A DNA stretch of 42,493 bases from JAEUSE01 sp964648985 (GTDB lineage: Bacteria; Patescibacteriota; Doudnabacteria; UBA920), in the NCBI GenBank assembly GCA_964648985.1, contig CAZYMS010000011.1, positions 1 to 42,493 of the forward strand, in the 5' to 3' direction. The translations under genes and the position numbers were made by a program. The notes under the pieces were generated by a model. That model was not told the DNA's origin. It ran no database searches and worked only from the letters and a program-made list of their open reading frames with translations. Every line of letters starts with the position of its first letter. Position 1 is the stretch's first letter. Below are positions 23,926 through 30,893 of the stretch, piece after piece.

Positions 23926-24960
23926 ATGCCCATTAATAGAACCAATCAACGAGTAGATATAAATGCCCGCCGTATTATTAACGGGAAAGATGCCGACGTA
24001 ATCCAGCTCTACCCCATGAAGCATGCTGCTGCTTGGCAAACCTATAATGCCGCAAACGCCAATCATTGGCTTCCTACGGAAATTTCAATGCAGCTCGACA
24101 TAGAACAGTGGAAGTCTTCTACAGTACTGACTGACGATGAACGAAGGGCATTCGAAACCGTGCTCGGATTTTTCACCACTGCAGATTCTATTGCGGCCAA
24201 TAATATAGTAATGGCAGCGTATAAGCACATCACCAGTCCTGAAGTGCGCATGTACTTACTTCGCCAGGCATATGAAGAGGCTATACATTCTCATGCATAT
24301 CAGTACATTGTGGAAAGTCTTGGCATGGATGAAGGTAGAATTTTCAACATGTACCGCGAGATAGATGCTATATACAACAAGGCAAGTTTTGTGTTGTCAT
24401 TTAACGAGGGAATTTTTGACCCAAACTTCAAGACGGGTACGTTTGAAAACGATCAAAAGTTTCTGGAAAATATAGTTGTATTTAGCCTTATTATGGAAGG
24501 TATTTACTTCTATTCTAGTTTTGCGGTTATGTTTGGATTCCAGCGTCAACATAAAATGGTTGGGAGTGCAGAGCAGATTCAATATATTATGCGCGATGAA
24601 TCTATGCATCTAAACTTTGGCGTGTATCTTATAAAAACTATTTGCGAAGAACAGCCTGAGTTATGGACCCCAGAGTTCCAACAGCGCGTCATAAATCTCG
24701 TAAAAGAGGCAGCTGCGCTTGAGATTGTTTTTGCTCAAACAGTGTTCCCCAAAGGAATATTTGGTATGAATGCAGCAGGTTTTGAACAGTATATTCACTA
24801 CATTGCAGACCGTCGTCTGCAGAGCGTGAATTTGCCACCGCAATGGAATGTGGCCAATCCTTTCCCGTGGATGAGCGAAGCGGCCGATTTGAACAAAGAA
24901 AAGAATTTCTTTGAAACCCGGGTTATAGAATACCAAACCGGCGGCGCATTGCAGTGGTAG
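23926..24960 (+). CDS. nrdB: Class I ribonucleoside-diphosphate reductase, beta chain
   Basis: Holds the di-iron centre that makes the radical for NrdA. Ligand candidates by alignment to known NrdB: Asp87 (FFTTADSIAANN), Glu118 and His121 (EEAIHSHAY), Glu191 (MEGIYFYSSF), Glu225 and His228 (RDESMHLNFG). Tyr125, four residues after His121, sits where the radical Tyr122 of E. coli lies. The chain therefore looks like a tyrosyl-radical enzyme and not the tyrosine-less class Ic. 344 residues. It follows nrdA after element F, probably in one transcript, and ends at a perfect palindrome. Confidence 0.96.
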   Translation: MPINRTNQRVDINARRIINGKDADVIQLYPMKHAAAWQTYNAANANHWLPTEISMQLDIEQWKSSTVLTDDERRAFETVLGFFTTADSIAANNIVMAAYKHITSPEVRMYLLRQAYEEAIHSHAYQYIVESLGMDEGRIFNMYREIDAIYNKASFVLSFNEGIFDPNFKTGTFENDQKFLENIVVFSLIMEGIYFYSSFAVMFGFQRQHKMVGSAEQIQYIMRDESMHLNFGVYLIKTICEEQPELWTPEFQQRVINLVKEAAALEIVFAQTVFPKGIFGMNAAGFEQYIHYIADRRLQSVNLPPQWNVANPFPWMSEAADLNKEKNFFETRVIEYQTGGALQW

Positions 24961-24979
24961 TTGGTTTATGATGAGAGAC

Positions 24980-25018
24980 ATAAGGAGCACCCTTGCGCTG
25001 CGCAAGGGTGCTCCTTAT
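24980..25018. repeat. Perfect 19-bp palindrome after nrdB
   Basis: Arms 24980-24998 and 25000-25018 are exact complements around one central T; the core reads GGAGCACCCTTGCGC. No T tract follows. Its layout and part of its sequence (AACCC/ACCCTT core) resemble the palindrome at 36689-36735. It may be a terminator without a U tract or a REP-like element. Confidence 0.75.
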
Positions 25019-25081
25019 AGAAAATCCCGGCGGCTATATGGTATAATAAATTTACGTTTACAAACTTATTGAAATACATGT

Positions 25082-25906
25082 ATGCCACGGAGTGTTGTTA
25101 AAAAGAGTATACAGCCGCAGTCATTTCATCAGGACCCGGTTGTGTGGGGGATTGCTGGTGCATATTTAGTCGGTATGCTTATGGTGGGTGCCATAGCAAC
25201 CATGACTAACCTCAGCTCGCTTAAGGGCAGTGTTAATTATAACCAGTCACAGGCAGCATTTAATGAAGGTCAGTCTTTGGCTACCAGTCCTGCAAGCGAT
25301 GGCAGCATCTCTCAGCAAAATTCTATTGCTCGTCTACCGCTTCCCATATCTGATTCAGAAAATGTCTTAGTCAATGGCAGCTTTGAAAATGTGATTCGTT
25401 CTCAATCTAAGGTTATAACCGATACTACTCCTCAATTTGGTTGGAAGGTATCATGGGCAAATGACAAGCCAAGGCAGATGAGTCTGACCCGCCAGCCAGG
25501 GCTGGAAATACTATCTGGATATATGGGGTGGCAGGCCTCCGACGGTTCTCAATTCGCTCGCCTGGATACAGCGGACTTAAGTGCTCGCTCGGCGCGTACT
25601 CAAAGCCTGGTAAGTATTAGTCAGATAGTAAAAGCAAAAGCTGGAACCTACTATTTATCATTTGATTTTGCTGCTCAGCCAAAGACAGCAGCGAAAGATA
25701 ATCAGGTTGAAATTAAATGGAACGGAAAGAGTGTTGGTACGGTTACCGCAGATGGTGCTAATGATACTAAGCCCGTATGGAAGAATCACCGATATACAGT
25801 TCAGGTAACAGGCAGGGGTGACACACTTGAGGTTATAGGGAAAGGCGAAGAGAACAATCAGGGTGATTTGGTAGACAACTTTGTCCTTACTCCAGTAGTA
25901 AAATAG
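25082..25906 (+). CDS. Membrane-anchored DUF642-like extracellular protein
   Basis: An N-terminal basic segment and one membrane helix (about residues 24-44) are followed by a Ser/Gln-rich linker. A beta-rich outer domain then starts at ENVLVNGSFENV. NGSFE, GWKVSW, SDGSQFARLD, ISQIVKAKAGTYYLSFDFAAQ and LVDNFVLTPV resemble the galactose-binding-like DUF642 fold. Carbohydrate binding at the surface is a reasonable inference but is not shown. An extended -10 (TGGTATAAT, about 25038-25046) lies upstream, and a terminator follows at 25917. Confidence 0.72.
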   Translation: MPRSVVKKSIQPQSFHQDPVVWGIAGAYLVGMLMVGAIATMTNLSSLKGSVNYNQSQAAFNEGQSLATSPASDGSISQQNSIARLPLPISDSENVLVNGSFENVIRSQSKVITDTTPQFGWKVSWANDKPRQMSLTRQPGLEILSGYMGWQASDGSQFARLDTADLSARSARTQSLVSISQIVKAKAGTYYLSFDFAAQPKTAAKDNQVEIKWNGKSVGTVTADGANDTKPVWKNHRYTVQVTGRGDTLEVIGKGEENNQGDLVDNFVLTPVVK

Positions 25907-25916
25907 CCACTATAAT

Positions 25917-25938
25917 ACCCCGCTTGTGCGGGGTTTTT
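25917..25938 (+). terminator. Intrinsic terminator after the DUF642-like gene
   Basis: ACCCCGC (25917-25923) pairs with GCGGGGT (25928-25934), loop TTGT, then T5. Confidence 0.92.
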
Positions 25939-25944
25939 ATGTGG

Positions 25945-25973
25945 TTGACCTCGTATGTACTTTGCCGTACACT
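25945..25973 (+). promoter_or_regulatory. hisS leader promoter
   Basis: TTGACC (25945-25950), 17 bases, TACACT (25968-25973). The expected start, 25980, is the A of the leader-peptide ATG, so the peptide would be translated from a leaderless end. Confidence 0.7.
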
Positions 25974-25979
25974 GCTTCC

Positions 25980-26039
25980 ATGCAGCGCATATCTTATACC
26001 GCAGCACATCATGCACATACTCCTCTCCACTGGGGCTAG
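25980..26039 (+). CDS. Histidine-rich leader peptide of hisS
   Basis: Short ORF of 19 codons, MQRISYTAAHHAHTPLHWG, then TAG. Four His codons (CAT CAT, CAT, CAC at 26007-26012, 26016-26018, 26028-26030) lie just ahead of an attenuator and the hisS gene. The usual his-operon logic would have ribosome stalling at His codons when charged tRNA-His is scarce. The ATG coincides with the predicted transcription start. It encodes no recognisable domain; its role would be in cis. Chance occurrence cannot be excluded without comparative data. Confidence 0.68.
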   Translation: MQRISYTAAHHAHTPLHWG

Positions 26040-26091
26040 TTTTGCATGTATAACCGTATGCACTCCAAGCCTCTCTTATGGAGGCTTTTTT
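26032..26091 (+). promoter_or_regulatory. Attenuator: antiterminator versus terminator before hisS
   Basis: Terminator: AAGCCTC (26067-26073) pairs with GAGGCTT (26081-26087), then T-rich TTTTTATTATTTT. Antiterminator: GGGGCT (26032-26037) can instead pair with AGCCTC (26068-26073), one G-U. CATAC (26016-26020), inside the His run, can pair with GTATG (26056-26060). A ribosome stalled at the His codons would cover that strand and free GGGGCT to block the terminator. Confidence 0.6.
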
Positions 26092-26114
26092 ATTATTTTG
26101 TTATAAGCTAAACT

Positions 26115-27404
26115 ATGTATATGGAATTATCAAAAGAACCATACAAGGGGACGCGAGACTTCTATCCCGAAGACATGTATGTGCAAAAATATATCTTTCA
26201 GACTATGAGCAGGGTGGTGGAATCCTATGGCTACGCCGAATATGGCGCATCTATTCTTGAAGAGACGGCCTTGTATAAAGCAAAGACAGGGGAGGAAATT
26301 GTGAACGAGCAAACATATTCGTTTACCGATCGTGGCGGGCGCGATGTTACCATACGACCGGAAATGACTCCAACTGTTGCAAGGATGATAGCTCGGAAAA
26401 GACGTGAACTTACATTTCCTGTACGTTGGTATTCCATTCCAAACTTGTTTCGATATGAGCGACCTCAGCGAGGTCGTCTTCGCGAACACTGGCAGTTAAA
26501 TGTTGATGTCTTTGGTATGACAAGTATAGAATCCGACGCGGAGATAATAGCTATAAGCTACGACATTATGCGAGCGTTCGGGGCTAAAGATGAAAACTTT
26601 ACCATCAAGATAAATAATCGCAAATTAGTAAATTACTTACTCAATGAGGTCTTCGACCTAACATCGGATGATGCTTACAAGCTATCTAAGATTATCGATA
26701 GAAAAGACAAGTTGCCAAAAACAGAATTTAACTTGCAAGTGCAAGCAATACTAAAAGATAAAGCAGAAAAATTCATTGAACTTCTGAACACAAAAAATTT
26801 GCAGGAATTTGCAGCTCTTATCCCGGAAAACGAAGGTATCAAAGATCTGCTAGCTTTGTTCGAAGTAATTAAAGTAAAGGGTATAGCAAATATTTTATTT
26901 GATCCATCCCTTATGCGAGGCTTCGACTATTATACTGGTACCGTATTTGAGGTATTTGATACAAACCCCATTAATAATCGTTCTCTGTTTGGTGGGGGGA
27001 GGTATGACGACCTGGTAGCGCTTTTTGGAGAAGAGAAAGTGGGTGGCGTTGGCTTTGGTATGGGTGATGTGACCATAAAGGATTTCTTAGAGGTCTATGG
27101 GCTTATGCCAGAATATAAGGCAATTGCGAATGTGTATTTGTGTCCCATACATGCTGAATACTTCAAAAAAGCGGACGAACTTGCAAGGCGCCTAAGAGAA
27201 AGCGGAATCAAGGTTGCAATAGACTATACTGGACGTAAACTTGCATCGCAAGTGAAGACTGCGGATAAGCAAAAAGTACCGTACGTAATTTGTATTGGTG
27301 ACAAGGAAGTCGAAGCAAATATGTACCAAGTTAAAAATTTACTCACGCGGGAGCAACTGGAGGTCTCAGAGGATGACATACTCGCAGCCGTAAAAAATGC
27401 ATAA
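26115..27404 (+). CDS. hisS: Histidyl-tRNA synthetase
   Basis: Charges tRNA-His. Motif 1 lies near residues 45-60, and RPEMTPTVARM follows. Motif 2 is FRYERPQRGRLREHWQLNVDVFG, with all key Arg residues in place. The histidine-specific motif MRGFDYYTGTVFEVF and motif 3 FGGGRYDDLV are intact. An anticodon-binding HGTP domain forms the C-terminus (about 335-425, with DYTGRKLASQVKTADKQKVPYVICIG). 429 residues. Start ATG 26115 or 26121; no SD, 24 bases after the attenuator T tract. It contrasts with the degenerate paralog at 14551. Confidence 0.97.
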   Translation: MYMELSKEPYKGTRDFYPEDMYVQKYIFQTMSRVVESYGYAEYGASILEETALYKAKTGEEIVNEQTYSFTDRGGRDVTIRPEMTPTVARMIARKRRELTFPVRWYSIPNLFRYERPQRGRLREHWQLNVDVFGMTSIESDAEIIAISYDIMRAFGAKDENFTIKINNRKLVNYLLNEVFDLTSDDAYKLSKIIDRKDKLPKTEFNLQVQAILKDKAEKFIELLNTKNLQEFAALIPENEGIKDLLALFEVIKVKGIANILFDPSLMRGFDYYTGTVFEVFDTNPINNRSLFGGGRYDDLVALFGEEKVGGVGFGMGDVTIKDFLEVYGLMPEYKAIANVYLCPIHAEYFKKADELARRLRESGIKVAIDYTGRKLASQVKTADKQKVPYVICIGDKEVEANMYQVKNLLTREQLEVSEDDILAAVKNA

Positions 27405-27410
27405 TTATAG

Positions 27411-27445
27411 AATACCCTAACACCATGCCGTGTTAGGGTATTTCG
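27411..27445 (+). terminator. Hairpin terminator after hisS
   Basis: AATACCCTAACAC (27411-27423) pairs perfectly with GTGTTAGGGTATT (27430-27442), loop CATGCC. The T tract is short (TTTCGTTT). Confidence 0.8.
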
Positions 27446-27455
27446 TTTAGAGACT

Positions 27456-28928
27456 ATGTCCAAGCACAAAGCCTTTATTGCTATATGCGTAGGATTACTT
27501 ATTGGGGTTGCGGTAGGCTCGACTTTTTCCATTGGTATACTTTGGCTTTACGGTGGAATTCTCGCTGCCGCTGCTTGGCTGTTTCTGAATATGCATAGAG
27601 CTCCGGTACATGGTGGTATATATACTCGCACGGAGCTTTTATTCTTTCTTGTCCCGTGGTTTTTGCTTGGAATCACCGGTGGATTGTGGCGGATTAATTC
27701 TGTACTTCAAGAACCAAACCAGTTTCAGGGTTGGCTCGGTGCTAAACAAGATTTTGAGGGTGTTGTAGTGACGGAGCCGGACGTACGTTCAGATAAGCAA
27801 CTTATAACAATACAACCGAATGGATATTCGCAGCGGATACTAATAACTATTCCGGTAAGTACACGTGTTACATACGGCGACGTACTGTGGGTGCGAGGTA
27901 AGGTGGTCGAGGCGGGAATATTTGATGACTTCGATTACCCCGGCTATCTTGCTCGGTTTAACACCTATGCATTGATGCGGTATCCAAGAGCTATTGTAAT
28001 TGCACACAATAAAGCGAATGCGTTCGTTAGTTTATTGCTTAGGTTAAAGATTAGGTTGGTACGCTACTTGTTAAGTTTATATGACAATGTGCGGGGAAAT
28101 TTTTTACTCGGTATATTAATTGGTGCAAAACGTGGATTGCCGCCTGAAGTCACCCAAAACTTTATACGTACTGGCACGAGTCATATTCTTGCGGTGTCGG
28201 GGTTTAATATATCCATATTCATTACCTGGCTTGCGTACGCGGCGTATATAGTGGGGAGGCGGGCACAAATTATACTATCTGCATTATGCATTATTGCGTT
28301 TGTAATTATGGCGGGGCCCAGTGGTTCAGTGGTCCGCGCCGCATGTATGGGCGGCGTATTTATGGTCGGAATGCTTAGTGGGAGACTGTACTACCCCGTT
28401 ATCGGTTTGTTATTTGTGGCCAGTGGGATGGTATTTCAGAATCCCCGTATTTTATATTGGGATATAGGTTTTCAGTTGAGTGCAGCGGCCACGCTCGGCA
28501 TTTTATTAGGTGTTCCATTTTTTGAATTATTGAAAGAGCGGGTAGGGGCTTTTCACAAAGTGCTTGAATTATGTGTAATAACCACATGCGCCATTGTATT
28601 TACCTTGCCCATAAGTTTATGGCATTTTGGGCAGCTCAGTATTATTGCTCCACTCGCAAATATGCTTTTAGTTCCTCCTGTTGAAATAATCATGGCACTT
28701 GGTTTTCTCTCATTTCTTCCTTTGGTTGGCGGCGGTATCGCGTGGATTAATGGATATTTACTTGGGTGGATGTTGCATTTGCAGCAGTTGCTAGCGCGAC
28801 CAGAATGGGTTGTAAGCGAATTCCACGTAACGGCCATGCAGGTGATAATCCTTTATACCTGTCTAGCCATAATATATTTCATTCTTCGGAAATCATTGCT
28901 GCGAAAAGTAAGGCATGCGAATGCCTAG
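27456..28928 (+). CDS. comEC: DNA uptake channel ComEC (short form)
   Basis: Inner-membrane channel for transforming DNA. Three N-terminal helices are followed by an OB-like region (about residues 95-165, GDVLWVRGKVVEAGIFDDFDYPGYLARF). The competence domain has ISHILAVSGFN-type sequence (TSHILAVSGFNISIF), GPSGSVVRAACMG, DIGFQLSAAATLGI and PLANMLLVPPVEI. The C-terminal metallo-beta-lactamase-like nuclease domain of many ComEC proteins is absent; the chain ends after the last helix at 490 residues. Short forms without that domain are known. ATG 27456 lies 11 bases after the hisS terminator. Confidence 0.93.
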   Translation: MSKHKAFIAICVGLLIGVAVGSTFSIGILWLYGGILAAAAWLFLNMHRAPVHGGIYTRTELLFFLVPWFLLGITGGLWRINSVLQEPNQFQGWLGAKQDFEGVVVTEPDVRSDKQLITIQPNGYSQRILITIPVSTRVTYGDVLWVRGKVVEAGIFDDFDYPGYLARFNTYALMRYPRAIVIAHNKANAFVSLLLRLKIRLVRYLLSLYDNVRGNFLLGILIGAKRGLPPEVTQNFIRTGTSHILAVSGFNISIFITWLAYAAYIVGRRAQIILSALCIIAFVIMAGPSGSVVRAACMGGVFMVGMLSGRLYYPVIGLLFVASGMVFQNPRILYWDIGFQLSAAATLGILLGVPFFELLKERVGAFHKVLELCVITTCAIVFTLPISLWHFGQLSIIAPLANMLLVPPVEIIMALGFLSFLPLVGGGIAWINGYLLGWMLHLQQLLARPEWVVSEFHVTAMQVIILYTCLAIIYFILRKSLLRKVRHANA

Positions 28929-28990
28929 AGAACATGAAACAAATAAGACTCAAATGTATACGGGTTACTTCATTTTAGGCAGTTTCGGGG

Positions 28991-29019
28991 TTGGCTAAAT
29001 GTACTAGCCGTGGTACAAT
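28991..29019 (+). promoter_or_regulatory. Predicted promoter of the cyclophilin gene
   Basis: TTGGCT, 17 bases, TACAAT. The start is near 29026. Confidence 0.5.
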
Positions 29020-29039
29020 GCTCACGATATTGAAAATGC

Positions 29040-29066
29040 AAACGCTAATAATAAGCGTTTATTTTT
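29040..29066 (+). terminator. Hairpin with T tract in the cyclophilin leader
   Basis: AAACGCT (29040-29046) pairs with AGCGTTT (29054-29060), then ATTTTT. It lies between the predicted promoter and the ATG. It could end comEC transcription or act as an attenuator. Confidence 0.6.
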
Positions 29067-29092
29067 AAAACTAATTACAAATACACTGAACT

Positions 29093-29821
29093 ATGTCTAA
29101 AAATACGTTACTATGGGTAGTGATTGGGGTGTTGGTCATTGCAGGGATTGCTTTCGCTGTTACTCGCAAGTCGGGGTCTGATAATGAGAACGTCTCACAA
29201 ACCCAGACTACGCAGGACACTACCAGCGCTACGAATACCACACCGCAAAATCAAGTAGCACAGGACTCGGCTGTGCCTAACTGTACGAGGGCTTACGATT
29301 CTAATAAATTTGCCAATATGAAGGTTGAGTACCAAAATAAAGTAGCTACATTGGTGGTTCGGAACTTCGGGACTATTACAGTGGCGCTTGATGCCGCTGC
29401 CGCTCCTAAGACTGTTGAAAATTTTGTGAAGCTAGCAGAAAGCGGGTTTTACGATTGTCTTACATTTCATCGTATAGCAAAAGACTTTGTTATTCAGGGA
29501 GGTGACCCAAGTGGCAATGGTACGGGAGGACCTGGCTATACTATTCCTGCAGAAATTAAATTGCTGCATACTAAGGGCGCTATAGCTATGGCACGTACCG
29601 GCGATGAAGTGAATCCAAAACGTGATTCTTCTGGGAGCCAGTTTTATATAGCACTGCAACCGCTTCCTATGTTGGATGGTGGTTATACAGTGTTCGGGCA
29701 GGTGACTGAGGGTATGGATATAGTAGAGAAAATTGGCGGCGTGCCCATTCTTGGTACTAGTGATGGTCCACCTAAAGACCCAGTTATTATTGAAAAAGTA
29801 ACAATTGGTGGTAAGAAGTAG
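29093..29821 (+). CDS. Membrane-anchored cyclophilin-type peptidyl-prolyl isomerase
   Basis: Folds proline-containing exported proteins. An N-terminal membrane helix (about residues 6-24) and a Ser/Thr/Gln/Asn-rich linker (about 27-58) place the enzyme outside the membrane. The cyclophilin domain (about 75-242) shows TVENFVKLAESGFYDCLTFHRI, the active-site FVIQGGDPSGNGTGGPGY, AMART...DSSGSQFYIAL and VFGQVTEGMDIVEKI. The catalytic Arg is in FHRI. The linker composition is typical of anchored lipoprotein-like forms, but no lipobox Cys is seen. ndk follows 38 bases later. Confidence 0.94.
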   Translation: MSKNTLLWVVIGVLVIAGIAFAVTRKSGSDNENVSQTQTTQDTTSATNTTPQNQVAQDSAVPNCTRAYDSNKFANMKVEYQNKVATLVVRNFGTITVALDAAAAPKTVENFVKLAESGFYDCLTFHRIAKDFVIQGGDPSGNGTGGPGYTIPAEIKLLHTKGAIAMARTGDEVNPKRDSSGSQFYIALQPLPMLDGGYTVFGQVTEGMDIVEKIGGVPILGTSDGPPKDPVIIEKVTIGGKK

Positions 29822-29859
29822 GTAATTAATGTTAGATATTTATTTCGCACGTAGAGCTT

Positions 29860-30450
29860 ATGAAACATATTAAAGAAGAACGAACGCTTGTATTAGTTAA
29901 GCCAGATGGAGTAAAACGAGGACTCGTCGGAGAAGTGGTGAAGCGTATAGAGCGCCGGGGTCTTAAAGTAATAGCTCTTAAAATGGTCCAGGTAGACCGT
30001 GCTCACTTAGATGAACATTTTCCTAAGAGTGAAGAATGGCGAAATAGACTGGGTGATAAGGGCCTTAAGACCTTCGCTGAATATAATTTAGATGTTAAAG
30101 AGTACATGGGTACTGATAACAGAGAAGAGATAGGCAAGATTGTAAAAGAGTCTTTGTACGACTACATGATGTCTGGGCCTATAGTGGCTCTGGTCATTCA
30201 AGGGCTCCACGCTATTGATATGGTACGCAAGCTTGCAGGCCATACGCTTCCTGTTTTTGCAGAGATGGGCACTATTCGCGGAGACTATTCAGTAGATAGT
30301 CCTGCCATTGCTAACGTAGAAAAACGAGCTATTCATAATGTAATGCATGCTTCCGAGACTCCCGACGAAGCAGCAAATGAAATTTCCCTTTGGTTCAGAC
30401 CAGAAGAAATTCACAGCTATAAACGCGCTGAAGAAGATATAATGTTTTAA
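29860..30450 (+). CDS. ndk: Nucleoside diphosphate kinase, long form
   Basis: Transfers gamma-phosphate between NTPs and NDPs. ERTLVLVKPDGVKRGLVGEV opens the fold. SGPIVALVIQGLHAIDMVRKLAG and GTIRGDYSVDS are standard blocks. The phospho-accepting His is about residue 163 in NVMHASETPDEAANEI. At 196 residues it is about 50 longer than the common form because of an insertion at roughly residues 55-98. The usual HASD serine-Asp pair reads HASE. It probably shares a transcript with the cyclophilin gene and ends at 30460. Confidence 0.94.
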   Translation: MKHIKEERTLVLVKPDGVKRGLVGEVVKRIERRGLKVIALKMVQVDRAHLDEHFPKSEEWRNRLGDKGLKTFAEYNLDVKEYMGTDNREEIGKIVKESLYDYMMSGPIVALVIQGLHAIDMVRKLAGHTLPVFAEMGTIRGDYSVDSPAIANVEKRAIHNVMHASETPDEAANEISLWFRPEEIHSYKRAEEDIMF

Positions 30451-30459
30451 AATGAATTT

Positions 30460-30498
30460 TTTAAAAGACGCTTGACAGTAAGCGTCTTTTAAATTATT
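30460..30498 (+). terminator. Intrinsic terminator after ndk
   Basis: TTTAAAAGACGCTT (30460-30473) pairs perfectly with AAGCGTCTTTTAAA (30480-30493), loop GACAGT, T-rich tail. Confidence 0.88.
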
Positions 30499-30626
30499 TT
30501 GACCTGTCGTTACATGGCATGGGTAACGATTAACCAGTAGCTGAGTCAAAGATTATTGGAAAGAGGTGCAGTTCTTAACAGCCAATATCGAGTATTCAGT
30601 TCTATTATCTTGTCTCAGGAGGAAAG

Positions 30627-30839
30627 ATGGTAACCAAACGAACGAAGTTTTCAGGTACTTTGAGTGATCGAATCAAAATAAGAGATGCAAGGCAATGCCC
30701 GGTCTGTAATACCACGCAACAAACATTCATAAGTACAGTGGTACAGCCACCAGCAGGCGAGAGGAGGTTTAAGATTCATCCTGGGGTGGATGCTCGTGAA
30801 AGCAGCTGCGTAGGCAGCCTAAAGGCATGTGCCCCTTAG
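30627..30839 (+). CDS. Small Cys-containing SD-led protein (70 aa)
   Basis: No family recognised. AGGAGG (about 30618-30623) precedes ATG 30627. A possible but weak promoter starts with TTGACC at 30499, which would leave a leader of about 95 nt. The sequence has CPVC at about residues 24-27 and two later Cys (SSCVGSLKAC), enough for one zinc site, but spacing is irregular. It ends MCAP-less (…KACAP) at 30839 and is followed by a good terminator. It is one of the SD-led orphan genes of this window. Confidence 0.6.
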   Translation: MVTKRTKFSGTLSDRIKIRDARQCPVCNTTQQTFISTVVQPPAGERRFKIHPGVDARESSCVGSLKACAP

Positions 30840-30858
30840 TTGTTCGAATATTCCGTGG

Positions 30859-30893
30859 ACGGGCTCGGTTTAGAACCAGCCCGTTTATTTTTT
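30859..30893 (+). terminator. Terminator after the 70-aa gene, overlapping the rel 3' end
   Basis: ACGGGCT (30859-30865) pairs with AGCCCGT (30878-30884), with an inner GGTT/AACC, then TTTATTTTTT. Confidence 0.88.

Noticed and set aside
25980..26099. T-box riboswitch before hisS
   Set aside because: The leader is too short, and no specifier loop or the conserved T-box sequence feeding a UGGN bulge was found.
25924..26106. 60-codon frame across the hisS leader
   Set aside because: It crosses the DUF642-gene terminator, the promoter and the attenuator; the 19-codon His ORF explains the region better.
29018..29068. Leader peptide in the cyclophilin leader
   Set aside because: The upstream ATG precedes the predicted start site, and the inner 10-codon ORF has no biased codon content.
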